Shown in pieces: positions 16,834 to 23,510 of a DNA stretch of 28,996 nt. A program made the translations under genes and the position numbers. The stretch covers positions 3,110-32,105 of the forward strand of contig JAJQAP010000037.1 in NCBI GenBank assembly GCA_021203745.1, in the 5' to 3' direction. This DNA is from Coprobacillus sp. (GTDB lineage Bacteria; Bacillota_I; Bacilli_A; RFN20; CAG-826). Numbering within the stretch: position 1 is the stretch's first letter; each line of letters opens with the position of its first letter. The notes below the pieces were generated by a model that was given only the letters and a program-made list of their open reading frames with translations, had not been told where the DNA came from and did not search any database.

Positions 16834-17444
16834 AGTCTTTTTAATATAATATCGAGAACTTCTTTTTCAACAGTTTCTTTATCTTTACTCGCATCAATTA
16901 CAACGTATCTTTCAGGATATCTTTTTGCTAAATCGAGAAAAGTTTGCCTGACTTTGCGATGAAAATCAATCTCTTCTAAGTCTAAACGATTGACCTCTCT
17001 ATTCTCGTTTTTGGCAATTCTTTCCATCCCAATTTCTGGATCTATATCAAAAAGAAGTGTTAAATCAGGAAAGGTTTCCTCTGTTGCAAAAGAGTTAACA
17101 TTGAGGATATTATCTACCCCTAATCCTCTACCACCACCTTGATAAGCAAGAGAGGAGTCTAGATATCTATCACAAATGACAATCTTACCTTCTTTAAGAG
17201 CGGGCCAAATCTTTTCCACAAGATGTTGTCTACGACTTGCCGCATATAAAAGAGCCTCAGTTCTAGCGTCCATACTTGTATTCTCTTTAGAGAGAATAAC
17301 ATCACGGATCTGTTCACTGATTGGGGTGCCACCTGGTTCTCTTGTCATCACGATTTGATAACCCATCTTTTCGAGTTCACTGACAGCGTATTTTACCGCA
17401 GTGGTCTTACCGCTTCCTTCTGGTCCTTCAATTGTGATAAACAT
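16830..17444 (-). CDS. tmk: Thymidylate kinase
   Basis: A protein of 204 residues from ATG 17444. A TTG at 17468 is in frame but would overlap recR by 23 bases, and the SD GAAGGA suits the ATG. It phosphorylates dTMP to dTDP, needed for DNA synthesis. The P-loop EGPEGSGKTT (6-15) starts the protein, followed by TREPGGTPISEQIR (substrate-binding loop), the DRYLDSSLAYQG motif and a LID region around REVNRLDLEEIDF. The ATG comes one base after the recR stop, and its own TGA overlaps the holB start. Confidence 0.95.
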   Translation of the reverse strand: MFITIEGPEGSGKTTAVKYAVSELEKMGYQIVMTREPGGTPISEQIRDVILSKENTSMDARTEALLYAASRRQHLVEKIWPALKEGKIVICDRYLDSSLAYQGGGRGLGVDNILNVNSFATEETFPDLTLLFDIDPEIGMERIAKNENREVNRLDLEEIDFHRKVRQTFLDLAKRYPERYVVIDASKDKETVEKEVLDIILKRL

Positions 17445-17445
17445 C

Positions 17446-18042
17446 TTATAACTTTGTCCTTCCTTCAAGTGCTTTTTCTAGTGTTAATGCATCAGCGTAC
17501 TCGATATTACCTCCTGAGGGTAAACCATAGGCAAGTTGCGTTACATTAACAGGTAATTCACTTAATAATTTTGCGATGTATAAGGCGGTAGTTTGTCCGT
17601 CCGGTGTGGGATTTGTTGCAATAATTACTTCTTTTATCTCGTTTTTCTTAACTCTTTCTAAGAGCGAGGATACATTTAACTGGTCTGGATATATCCCTTT
17701 TGAGGTGTTTATAACCCCATTTAAGACATGGTATTCACCATGATAAAGATTGTTCTTTTCAATAGTAATGATATCTTTTGGATAGGAGACCACCATGATT
17801 GTGGTTTTATCTCTTGATTCATCATCGCATATTGGGCATTTACCATCTTCAATGTAGTTTCCACATACTGGGCATATAGAAACACTTTGTTTCATAGCCA
17901 CTAGTGAATCTACAATCTCTTGATATTCTTCCTCAGGAAAATCTAGAAGAGCGTAAGCCATCTTCTCGGCGCTTCTTTTACCAATAGATGGTAAAGAAGA
18001 TAAGGCATCCGCGACTCGTTGAATGGACTTTAAATCATCCAT
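17446..18042 (-). CDS. recR: Recombination mediator protein RecR
   Basis: A 198-residue protein of the RecFOR pathway, which loads RecA on gapped DNA. An N-terminal helix-hairpin-helix (about 8-30, SLPSIGKRSAEKMAYALL) is followed by the C4 zinc finger (C57, C60, C69, C72) and a Toprim domain from about residue 78, including ATNPTPDGQTTALYIA. The C-terminal YGLPSGGNIEYADALTL is the typical Walker B-like end. The length matches the family. It overlaps the ebfC stop by one base (TAATG). The dnaX-ebfC-recR order is widespread. Confidence 0.96.
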   Translation of the reverse strand: MDDLKSIQRVADALSSLPSIGKRSAEKMAYALLDFPEEEYQEIVDSLVAMKQSVSICPVCGNYIEDGKCPICDDESRDKTTIMVVSYPKDIITIEKNNLYHGEYHVLNGVINTSKGIYPDQLNVSSLLERVKKNEIKEVIIATNPTPDGQTTALYIAKLLSELPVNVTQLAYGLPSGGNIEYADALTLEKALEGRTKL

Positions 18043-18338
18043 TAAAAGCGTCCTCCTACACCTGTGGATCTTTCTTCAATCTCGCTCTCTTTATCAAAGA
18101 TTTTTTGATTTAATTCGTTAATTGCTAGGATTAATGAGTCTTGAAGCATTTCTCGATCATCTTCTTCTAAACCCTCAGCAATCTCAATTGCGGTAATTTC
18201 ATGGGTTCCTTGCATTGTAACTTTAACAATGCCATTTTTCTCCACAGTAAAGACCTCTTTTTCAAGTTCTTCTTTGGCTTTATTTATTTCTCGTTGCATC
18301 TTTTGTGCTTGAGCGAGCATTTGTTGCATACTTGGCAT
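18042..18338 (-). CDS. YbaB/EbfC nucleoid-associated protein
   Basis: A small protein of 98 residues from ATG 18338. A TTG at 18356 is in frame but would start inside dnaX; GAAGGAG at a good distance picks the ATG. YbaB/EbfC proteins are dimeric tweezer-like DNA-binding proteins. Seen here are the glutamine- and methionine-rich helix MPSMQQMLAQAQKMQREI, the central strands FTVEKNGIVKVTMQGTHEI and the C-terminal helices with ILAINELNQKIF. The position between dnaX and recR is the classic one. The gene follows the dnaX TAG by four bases. Confidence 0.92.
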   Translation of the reverse strand: MPSMQQMLAQAQKMQREINKAKEELEKEVFTVEKNGIVKVTMQGTHEITAIEIAEGLEEDDREMLQDSLILAINELNQKIFDKESEIEERSTGVGGRF

Positions 18339-18342
18339 AGTT

Positions 18343-20019
18343 CTATTCTCCTTCAAATTCTAAGTTTATATCTTTTGGCTTTGGTAATTTAGATAGCTGT
18401 TGTAAGTTTATATATTCTTTTTGAAACTCTAATGATTCATTCCTTGTTAAGGAATAGACAAAGAGTCTTTTACCAAAGGTATTATTAATCACATCTTGGA
18501 TTGCTTGTTGATTTTCTATTAGGTTAGCTCGTTCCGCGGATGCTTTTAAGCCAAACTCTAACACTAAAACATCATCTGTTGCTAGAAGTGGATGGGCACT
18601 TACTAGTAAAGAAGCAGTCTTACCAAGTTCAGGATGAGTCATTAAACTATTTAGTTTTGACCAATCATTAATAAGCTGACTCTTTAATTTATTAGTCTTA
18701 GATAACACAGCTATATCCACGAGTCGATTTTCATCGATTTTATAGGATTCTCCATCAACACAATTTACTAAAATCTTTGGTTTTTCACTGACAATTTCTG
18801 TAGATACCGCTTCATTTACTTCAATTTTGGGAACGGTTTCTACTGGTTTTTTCTCAACAACGATTTCATCTTTTAATGGATCTTCATAGGGTTCTTCTTC
18901 AATTTCCGTCTCTTCTATAATCTCTTCAACCTTTTTGTCGTTAGCGTGATTCTTACATAGTTTTAGAATACCTATTTCAAAGATTGAATTAATTGAAGAT
19001 ACATTCTTAAAGTTCGCTGTGGTTTCTAGTAATGAATCAATCATCCCCATAATCTTATTTTCATCCATAAGACGAGATATGTCTTTAGCCTGGTCTATAT
19101 TTAATATCTGAAGTAAATCAGTAGAAGATGTTCTTTGATAGATTAATGTGTCTTTTAAAATTGTTAAAAGATCATCTGTTAGTCTCTTTATATCCGTACC
19201 TCTATCAAAGTAGCGGTGTGTTCTATCAAGAGCGCTTCCTAAATCAGATTTTGCTAAATCCTTAATGAGGTTTATTTTCTCCTCTGTTGTTTCTAGGGCA
19301 AAAATCTTAATGATATCCTCTGTTACAAGTCTATTCCCTGAATAGGCAAGCACTTGATCTAGAATTGACAATGCATCTCTCATCCCTCCATCCGCGAGAG
19401 AGACAATTAAATCCACAGATTCTTGGTTATAGGCTATACCTTCTTGCTCTAAAACTTCTTTAAGTCTCTTTTCGATATCTTTATTGTTTAATTTTGTAAA
19501 ATCATATCTTTGGCATCTACTTAAGATTGTCGGTAATACCTTATGAGGTTCAGTTGTGGCGAGTATAAACACCACGTTTGCGGGTGGTTCTTCTAGTGTT
19601 TTAAGTAAGGCATTAAAGGCAGATGGCGTCATCATATGAACTTCATCGATGATATAAACTTTATATCGACCTAATATAGTTCCGTATTTAACCTTATCGA
19701 TTAAGTCTCTTACATCATCCACGCCATTATTAGATGCAGCATCAATCTCAATAACATCTGGGTGATTGCCTTCATTTATGGCAATACAGTTTTTACAATG
19801 GTTACATTGATGTCCCACTCCTTCATCGCAGTTAAGTGCTTTAGCGAGGAGTTTTGCCATTGTGGTTTTGCCTGTGCCACGAGGACCCGCAAAAAGATAT
19901 GCATGAGCGAGTTTACCACTTTCAAGTGCATTTCTTATAGTCCTGACGATATGATCTTGGCCACTTACTTCGTCAAATGTCTTAGGACGATAGGTTCTAT
20001 ATAATGCTTTATACGCCAT
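18343..20019 (-). CDS. dnaX: DNA polymerase III gamma/tau subunit
   Basis: A 558-residue clamp-loader ATPase, first gene of the seven-gene minus-strand operon. P-loop GPRGTGKTT (45-53), zinc module (C64, C72, C75, C78), Walker B IIDEVHMMT and the sensor motif ILSRCQRYDF are present. Residues after about 370 form a low-complexity, glutamate-rich linker (EEIIEETEIEEEP) and then a C-terminal domain that in tau contacts the polymerase. I see no obvious programmed frameshift site for a separate gamma form. The length is close to that of the B. subtilis protein. The start ATG follows GAGGAA. Confidence 0.95.
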   Translation of the reverse strand: MAYKALYRTYRPKTFDEVSGQDHIVRTIRNALESGKLAHAYLFAGPRGTGKTTMAKLLAKALNCDEGVGHQCNHCKNCIAINEGNHPDVIEIDAASNNGVDDVRDLIDKVKYGTILGRYKVYIIDEVHMMTPSAFNALLKTLEEPPANVVFILATTEPHKVLPTILSRCQRYDFTKLNNKDIEKRLKEVLEQEGIAYNQESVDLIVSLADGGMRDALSILDQVLAYSGNRLVTEDIIKIFALETTEEKINLIKDLAKSDLGSALDRTHRYFDRGTDIKRLTDDLLTILKDTLIYQRTSSTDLLQILNIDQAKDISRLMDENKIMGMIDSLLETTANFKNVSSINSIFEIGILKLCKNHANDKKVEEIIEETEIEEEPYEDPLKDEIVVEKKPVETVPKIEVNEAVSTEIVSEKPKILVNCVDGESYKIDENRLVDIAVLSKTNKLKSQLINDWSKLNSLMTHPELGKTASLLVSAHPLLATDDVLVLEFGLKASAERANLIENQQAIQDVINNTFGKRLFVYSLTRNESLEFQKEYINLQQLSKLPKPKDINLEFEGE

Positions 20020-20035
20020 AAGTTCCTCACTTGAA

Positions 20036-20041
20036 ATTATA
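20036..20041 (-). promoter_or_regulatory. -10 box of the dnaX operon
   Basis: On the minus strand TATAAT (20041-20036) lies about 16 bases before the dnaX ATG, leaving a short leader that contains GAGGAA. The -35 region is weak (TTTAAT at a 17-base spacing). Confidence 0.6.
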
Positions 20042-20048
20042 CTAAATA

Positions 20049-20071
20049 ATTCTTCTTCATTAAAGAAGAAT
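20049..20071. repeat. Hairpin in the dnaX / prfA divergent region
   Basis: A 9-bp stem ATTCTTCTT (20049-20057) with AAGAAGAAT (20063-20071) and a 5-base loop, overlapping the spacer and -35 region of the dnaX promoter. It may be an operator; as a transcript it would be upstream of both start sites. Confidence 0.4.
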
Positions 20072-20082
20072 AAAAAGGAAAA

Positions 20083-20126
20083 TTGAGTGTTTTACCTTCT
20101 TTAAAATATAGTGAAAATGTGATAAT
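20083..20126 (+). promoter_or_regulatory. Promoter region of the prfA operon
   Basis: Two overlapping candidates are seen. One is TTGAGT (20083-20088), an 18-base spacer and TATAGT (20107-20112). The other is an extended -10, TGT followed by GATAAT (20121-20126), which would start transcription just before or within the SD GGAAG. The first leaves a normal leader and is preferred. Confidence 0.5.
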
Positions 20127-20145
20127 TTAAAGGAAGCAAACAATC

Positions 20146-21225
20146 ATGGAAAGTAAAATGTATGATCGCTTAAAGGCGATGGAAGAAAGACTTAATGATA
20201 TTGATAAGCTTCTTTTAGATGAAGAAGTTCTTTCTAATATCGATAAGTTAAAGGATTTATCGATTGAAAAATCATCAATAGAAGAAGCAGTTAATCTATT
20301 TAGGCAGTATAAAGCCTTAGATTCCGATAAAAAGGATGCCTATATCTTAATGGATAATAACGATGAGGAAATCTCAGCATTTGCTAAAAGTGAATACAAT
20401 AGGCTAATCGAAGAAGAAGAAAATATCGAAAACCAGTTAAAGGTATTACTCCTTCCAAAAGACCCAAACGATGATAAAAACATCATTGTAGAGATAAGAG
20501 GGGCAGTAGGAGGAGATGAAGCCAATATCTTCGCGGGTGATCTCTTTAGAATGTATACAAGATATGCCGAAAAGCAGAATTGGAAGATAGAAATGCTTGA
20601 TGAGAACCCATCTGAAAGTGGTGGCTTTGCCTTTGTATCCTTTAGGATAAGTGGCAAATCAGTCTATTCCAAACTCAAGTTTGAAAGTGGTGCCCACCGT
20701 GTACAAAGAGTTCCTAAAACCGAGGCAAATGGAAGAATACATACAAGCACAGCGACAGTTTTAGTGATGCCAGAAGCAGAAGAAGTCGATGTGACCCTTA
20801 ATCCATGGGATATCAAGATGGAAACATACAGATCTTCAGGGGCAGGCGGTCAAAACGTTAATAAAGTCAGCACTGCGGTAAGATTAATTCACATCCCTAC
20901 CGGTATTGTTGTGTCATGTCAGACAGAAAAGACCCAATATCAAAATAGAGACATTGCGATGACGATGCTAAGAACAAAAATTTATAACAAACTTCTCGAT
21001 GAACAACAAGAGAAACTAGGTAATGAACGTCGTTTAAAAGTGGGCACTGGAGAGAGAAGTGAAAAAATAAGAACGTACAACTACCCACAGAATAGAGTGA
21101 CTGACCATCGTATTAACTACACAGTTCAAAAGCTCGATAGAGTGATGGAAGGTGATATTGATGATATTATTACCGCTCTCATTAACTATGATCAACAATT
21201 AAAGATTCAAAGCGAAAATGACTAA
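20146..21225 (+). CDS. prfA: Peptide chain release factor 1
   Basis: A 359-residue class I release factor that reads UAA and UAG and triggers peptide release. The catalytic GGQ is at 234-236 in RSSGAGGQNVNK. The anticodon-like recognition region precedes it (about 110-220), and the N-terminal helical domain (about 1-100) is of normal length. The C-terminal NYPQNRVTDHRINYT segment is typical. The GGQ glutamine is the target of the methyltransferase encoded immediately downstream. The gene starts with ATG after AAAGGAAG and overlaps prmC by eight bases. Confidence 0.96.
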   Translation: MESKMYDRLKAMEERLNDIDKLLLDEEVLSNIDKLKDLSIEKSSIEEAVNLFRQYKALDSDKKDAYILMDNNDEEISAFAKSEYNRLIEEEENIENQLKVLLLPKDPNDDKNIIVEIRGAVGGDEANIFAGDLFRMYTRYAEKQNWKIEMLDENPSESGGFAFVSFRISGKSVYSKLKFESGAHRVQRVPKTEANGRIHTSTATVLVMPEAEEVDVTLNPWDIKMETYRSSGAGGQNVNKVSTAVRLIHIPTGIVVSCQTEKTQYQNRDIAMTMLRTKIYNKLLDEQQEKLGNERRLKVGTGERSEKIRTYNYPQNRVTDHRINYTVQKLDRVMEGDIDDIITALINYDQQLKIQSEND

Positions 21226-22057
21226 TCGAAGTTTATATTTTGAACTAGCAAATAACCCTAACGAAAACGTTAATTCTTTCATCGTTCGTGAACTCTTAAT
21301 GTTGGTTAATGGATATAAGGATGTAAATGAGTTATTTGGACACTTTGACGATGAGTGTAAGAACGAGAAATTATTAAGGGAATATTTTAATAAAATCCTC
21401 AATTATTACCCACTTCAATACATCACCAATAAATCGTATTTTGCAAGTCTAGAATTATATGTCGATGAGAATGTTTTAATCCCTCGCCCCGAAACTGAAG
21501 AGCTCGTTTTAAAAACCCTCGATCTTTTATATAGAGATTTTAAAGACAAAGACATAAATGTATTAGATATTGGATGTGGTTCTGGATGTATCGGTCTAGC
21601 AATAAAGAAGCATTTTGATAAAGCAAGTGTAGATTGCATAGATATTAGTGAAAATGCGATTGAAATAACGAAAAAAAATGCAAAAATCAATGATGTTGAA
21701 GTAAATTGCAACGTTTTTGATATGCAAAACACATATTACTCTGATAAAAAGTATGATTTAATTATCTCTAATCCTCCTTATATTGCAAATAAAGCGGAAG
21801 TCGATAAAAATGTCGCTCTTTTTGAACCGGAAATTGCACTATATGCAGAGCCCGCAACGAAATACTATGAACAAATTTTTAAAAACTTCCAAAATGTCAT
21901 AAAAGATGGAACTCTTATCGCCCTTGAAATTGGTTATGATCTTGTGGATTTACTCGACCCACTAGTCTATCAATATTTCCCCCTCTCTAGTTATTACTTT
22001 ACTAAGGATTTGGAAGGGAAAGACCGCTTTTTATTTATCGAGGTTCATAACTCATAA
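21218..22057 (+). CDS. prmC: Release factor glutamine methyltransferase PrmC
   Basis: A 279-residue SAM-dependent methyltransferase that N5-methylates the glutamine of the release-factor GGQ motif. The SAM-binding loop VLDIGCGSGCIGLAI begins at residue 115 and the catalytic NPPY is at 185-188. The N-terminal helical domain contains the substrate-contact segment PLQYI and IPRPETEELV. The start lies inside prfA (8-base overlap) and the stop overlaps the next start as TAATG, so enzyme and substrate are co-produced. Confidence 0.95.
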   Translation: MTNRSLYFELANNPNENVNSFIVRELLMLVNGYKDVNELFGHFDDECKNEKLLREYFNKILNYYPLQYITNKSYFASLELYVDENVLIPRPETEELVLKTLDLLYRDFKDKDINVLDIGCGSGCIGLAIKKHFDKASVDCIDISENAIEITKKNAKINDVEVNCNVFDMQNTYYSDKKYDLIISNPPYIANKAEVDKNVALFEPEIALYAEPATKYYEQIFKNFQNVIKDGTLIALEIGYDLVDLLDPLVYQYFPLSSYYFTKDLEGKDRFLFIEVHNS

Positions 22058-22653
22058 TGTGGTATAATAAAAGTAAGATAAAAAAGACTATAAAAAATCA
22101 TGGTGTTATCGCCTTCCCTACGGAAACTGTGATGGGTTTAGGAGTGGTCTACGATGACTACGAAGCATATCAAAATCTCAATTCATTAAAAGGTCGAGAT
22201 CCAGATAAGCCATACACATTGATGCTCTATGATAAAGGGGATATTGATAAGTATGCCAAGGTAAATAAAATGGCTCGTATCATCATTGATAACTTTATGC
22301 CTGGACCTATAACATTACTCCTTCCAGTTAAAGGAGATGTTCCCTCTTTTGTCACTGGAAATACTAAGGTTATTGGTATTAGAGTGCCCGATTATCAAAC
22401 ATCTGTTGATGTTTTAAGGATTGTGGGTAAGCCAATGCTTGTTACATCCGCTAATAAATCAGGAGAAAAACCCACTTTGACATATAAAGATACAAGAAAT
22501 ATTTTCCAAGATAGTGTATACTATATTAGGAAAGATTCCCTAGGGAATGAGCCTTCATTGGTATTAGATGTCTCTGATGGTATAATGAAGGTAGTTAGAA
22601 ATACAAAAGATAAGGCATTACTTAATAAAATAAAAGCGAAAGTTGAGGAATAG
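22057..22653 (+). CDS. L-threonylcarbamoyladenylate synthase (YrdC/Sua5 domain)
   Basis: A 198-residue YrdC-domain enzyme that makes threonylcarbamoyl-AMP from threonine, bicarbonate and ATP for the t6A modification of tRNAs decoding ANN codons. Motifs are GVIAFPTETVMGLG (16-29), the KGR of SLKGRDPDKPYTLML (45-47) and TSANKSGEKPT (about 130-140). It has the length of the short TsaC form and lacks the extra Sua5 domain. The gene follows prmC with a one-base overlap, as in many Firmicutes. The partner genes tsaB, tsaD and tsaE are not here. Confidence 0.92.
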   Translation: MWYNKSKIKKTIKNHGVIAFPTETVMGLGVVYDDYEAYQNLNSLKGRDPDKPYTLMLYDKGDIDKYAKVNKMARIIIDNFMPGPITLLLPVKGDVPSFVTGNTKVIGIRVPDYQTSVDVLRIVGKPMLVTSANKSGEKPTLTYKDTRNIFQDSVYYIRKDSLGNEPSLVLDVSDGIMKVVRNTKDKALLNKIKAKVEE

Positions 22654-22655
22654 TT

Positions 22656-23096
22656 ATGACATTTGTGGCTATAGGTAGCGACCATGCTGGAAGAGAACTA
22701 AAAGATAAGATTGTCCAAGAGTTTTTGGGTGATCCTGATTTTTCAATCATAGATATTGGAACATATACAAAGGAAGCATGTGACTATCCTGTTTATTGTA
22801 ATAAAGTTATTGATATGATTAAAAGTGGCTTTGCCACTTTTGGAATCCTTTGTTGTGGATCTGGAGAAGGGATGACTATCGCCGCGAATAAACATCCTGG
22901 TATTAGATGCTCTTTAGGGTATTCTAAAGAAGCCGCTAGATTATCTAGAACCGACAATAATTGTAATGTGATTGCCTTTGGTGCACGCACTATGGCGGGA
23001 CAAGAAGAAGACATCTATGAAAGAATTAGAATCTTCTTAACCACTCCATTCGATGGTGGCCGTCATCAAAGAAGACTCGATTTAATCGAGAAATAA
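22656..23096 (+). CDS. rpiB: Ribose-5-phosphate isomerase B
   Basis: A 146-residue RpiB/LacA-fold isomerase interconverting ribulose 5-phosphate and ribose 5-phosphate in the pentose phosphate pathway. SDHAG (8-12) and the catalytic cysteine in ILCCGSGEGM (C67 by alignment with GILxCGTGxGM) are present, followed by AANKHPGIRCSLGYS and the DNNCNVIAFGAR segment. Length is usual. It sits two bases after the threonylcarbamoyl-AMP synthase stop and ends the prfA operon. No convincing terminator is seen downstream. A galactose-6-phosphate isomerase subunit (LacA/LacB) is less likely, given the single gene and context. Confidence 0.92.
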   Translation: MTFVAIGSDHAGRELKDKIVQEFLGDPDFSIIDIGTYTKEACDYPVYCNKVIDMIKSGFATFGILCCGSGEGMTIAANKHPGIRCSLGYSKEAARLSRTDNNCNVIAFGARTMAGQEEDIYERIRIFLTTPFDGGRHQRRLDLIEK

Positions 23097-23138
23097 ATTA
23101 AGACTAGAATAAATATTCATAAATAAACATTTTATGTG

Positions 23139-23167
23139 TTGACAATATGAATATTTTTTCATATAGT
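23139..23167 (+). promoter_or_regulatory. Promoter of the metal-resistance operon
   Basis: Consensus TTGACA (23139-23144), exactly 17 bases, and TATAGT (23162-23167). Transcription would begin near 23174. One operator lies across the spacer and -10, so bound repressor would block RNA polymerase. Confidence 0.85.
23145..23164. promoter_or_regulatory. ArsR/SmtB-type operator 1
   Basis: ATATGAA-N6-TTCATAT, a 20-bp inverted repeat that starts right after the -35 box and reaches into the -10 box. The half-sites resemble those known for zinc- and cadmium-sensing ArsR repressors (ATATGAA-type arms). Confidence 0.75.
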
Positions 23168-23180
23168 AATTGTGAAAGGA

Positions 23181-23200
23181 ATATGAACGTTCATTCATAT
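23181..23200. promoter_or_regulatory. ArsR/SmtB-type operator 2
   Basis: A second copy with identical arms and spacing, ATATGAA-N6-TTCATAT, 36 bases downstream of the first and just after the predicted transcription start. Its centre also holds the perfect palindrome ATGAACGTTCAT. Confidence 0.75.
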
Positions 23201-23210
23201 TGAGTAGAGT

Positions 23211-23510
23211 ATGGATCCTAAATTCGATGATGAAACATTAACAAAAGTATCACAGCTTCTAGGTATTGCGTCCGATGAAACAAGGCTACGCATCCTTCTT
23301 TGTCTTTTAAATGGTGAAAAATGTGTTAAAGAAATTGTGGATCTAACTGGCGCTAGTCAATCATTAGTTAGTCATCAACTTAATGTCTTAAGACATTACG
23401 ACTTAGTGGCCACTCGAAAAGAAAAGAACTTTGTCTATTATTCATTAAACGATTACCATATCATCACTCTTATTGAATCTGCCTACGATCATATAACAGA
23501 GAAAAAATGA
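23211..23510 (+). CDS. ArsR/SmtB-family metal-responsive repressor
   Basis: A 99-residue winged-helix repressor expected to release DNA when it binds metal. The helix-turn-helix is TGASQSLVSHQLNVLRHYDL (46-65) and the wing is ATRKEKNFVYYSL. The C-terminal helix carries D81, H83, H94 and E97, the D-x-H...H-x2-E pattern of the alpha-5 zinc site in SmtB (CzrA has H in the last place). A single cysteine, C38, lies where SmtB has C61, so the CadC-type thiolate site seems incomplete. Zinc is therefore the likeliest inducer. The gene has two operators at its own promoter, and its TGA overlaps the start of the P-type ATPase (ATGA). The SD is poor (GAGTAGAG). Confidence 0.92.
   Translation: MDPKFDDETLTKVSQLLGIASDETRLRILLCLLNGEKCVKEIVDLTGASQSLVSHQLNVLRHYDLVATRKEKNFVYYSLNDYHIITLIESAYDHITEKK

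Noticed and set aside
20049..20071. Hairpin in the dnaX-prfA gap as a terminator
   Set aside because: The flanking genes diverge, so no transcript ends there, and neither strand has a T tract after the stem.
22063..22068. TATAAT just inside the start of the threonylcarbamoyl-AMP synthase gene
   Set aside because: It encodes part of the N-terminal WYNK and lies within a TAATG-coupled operon; no start codon lies six to seven bases downstream, so it does not fit the leaderless pattern.
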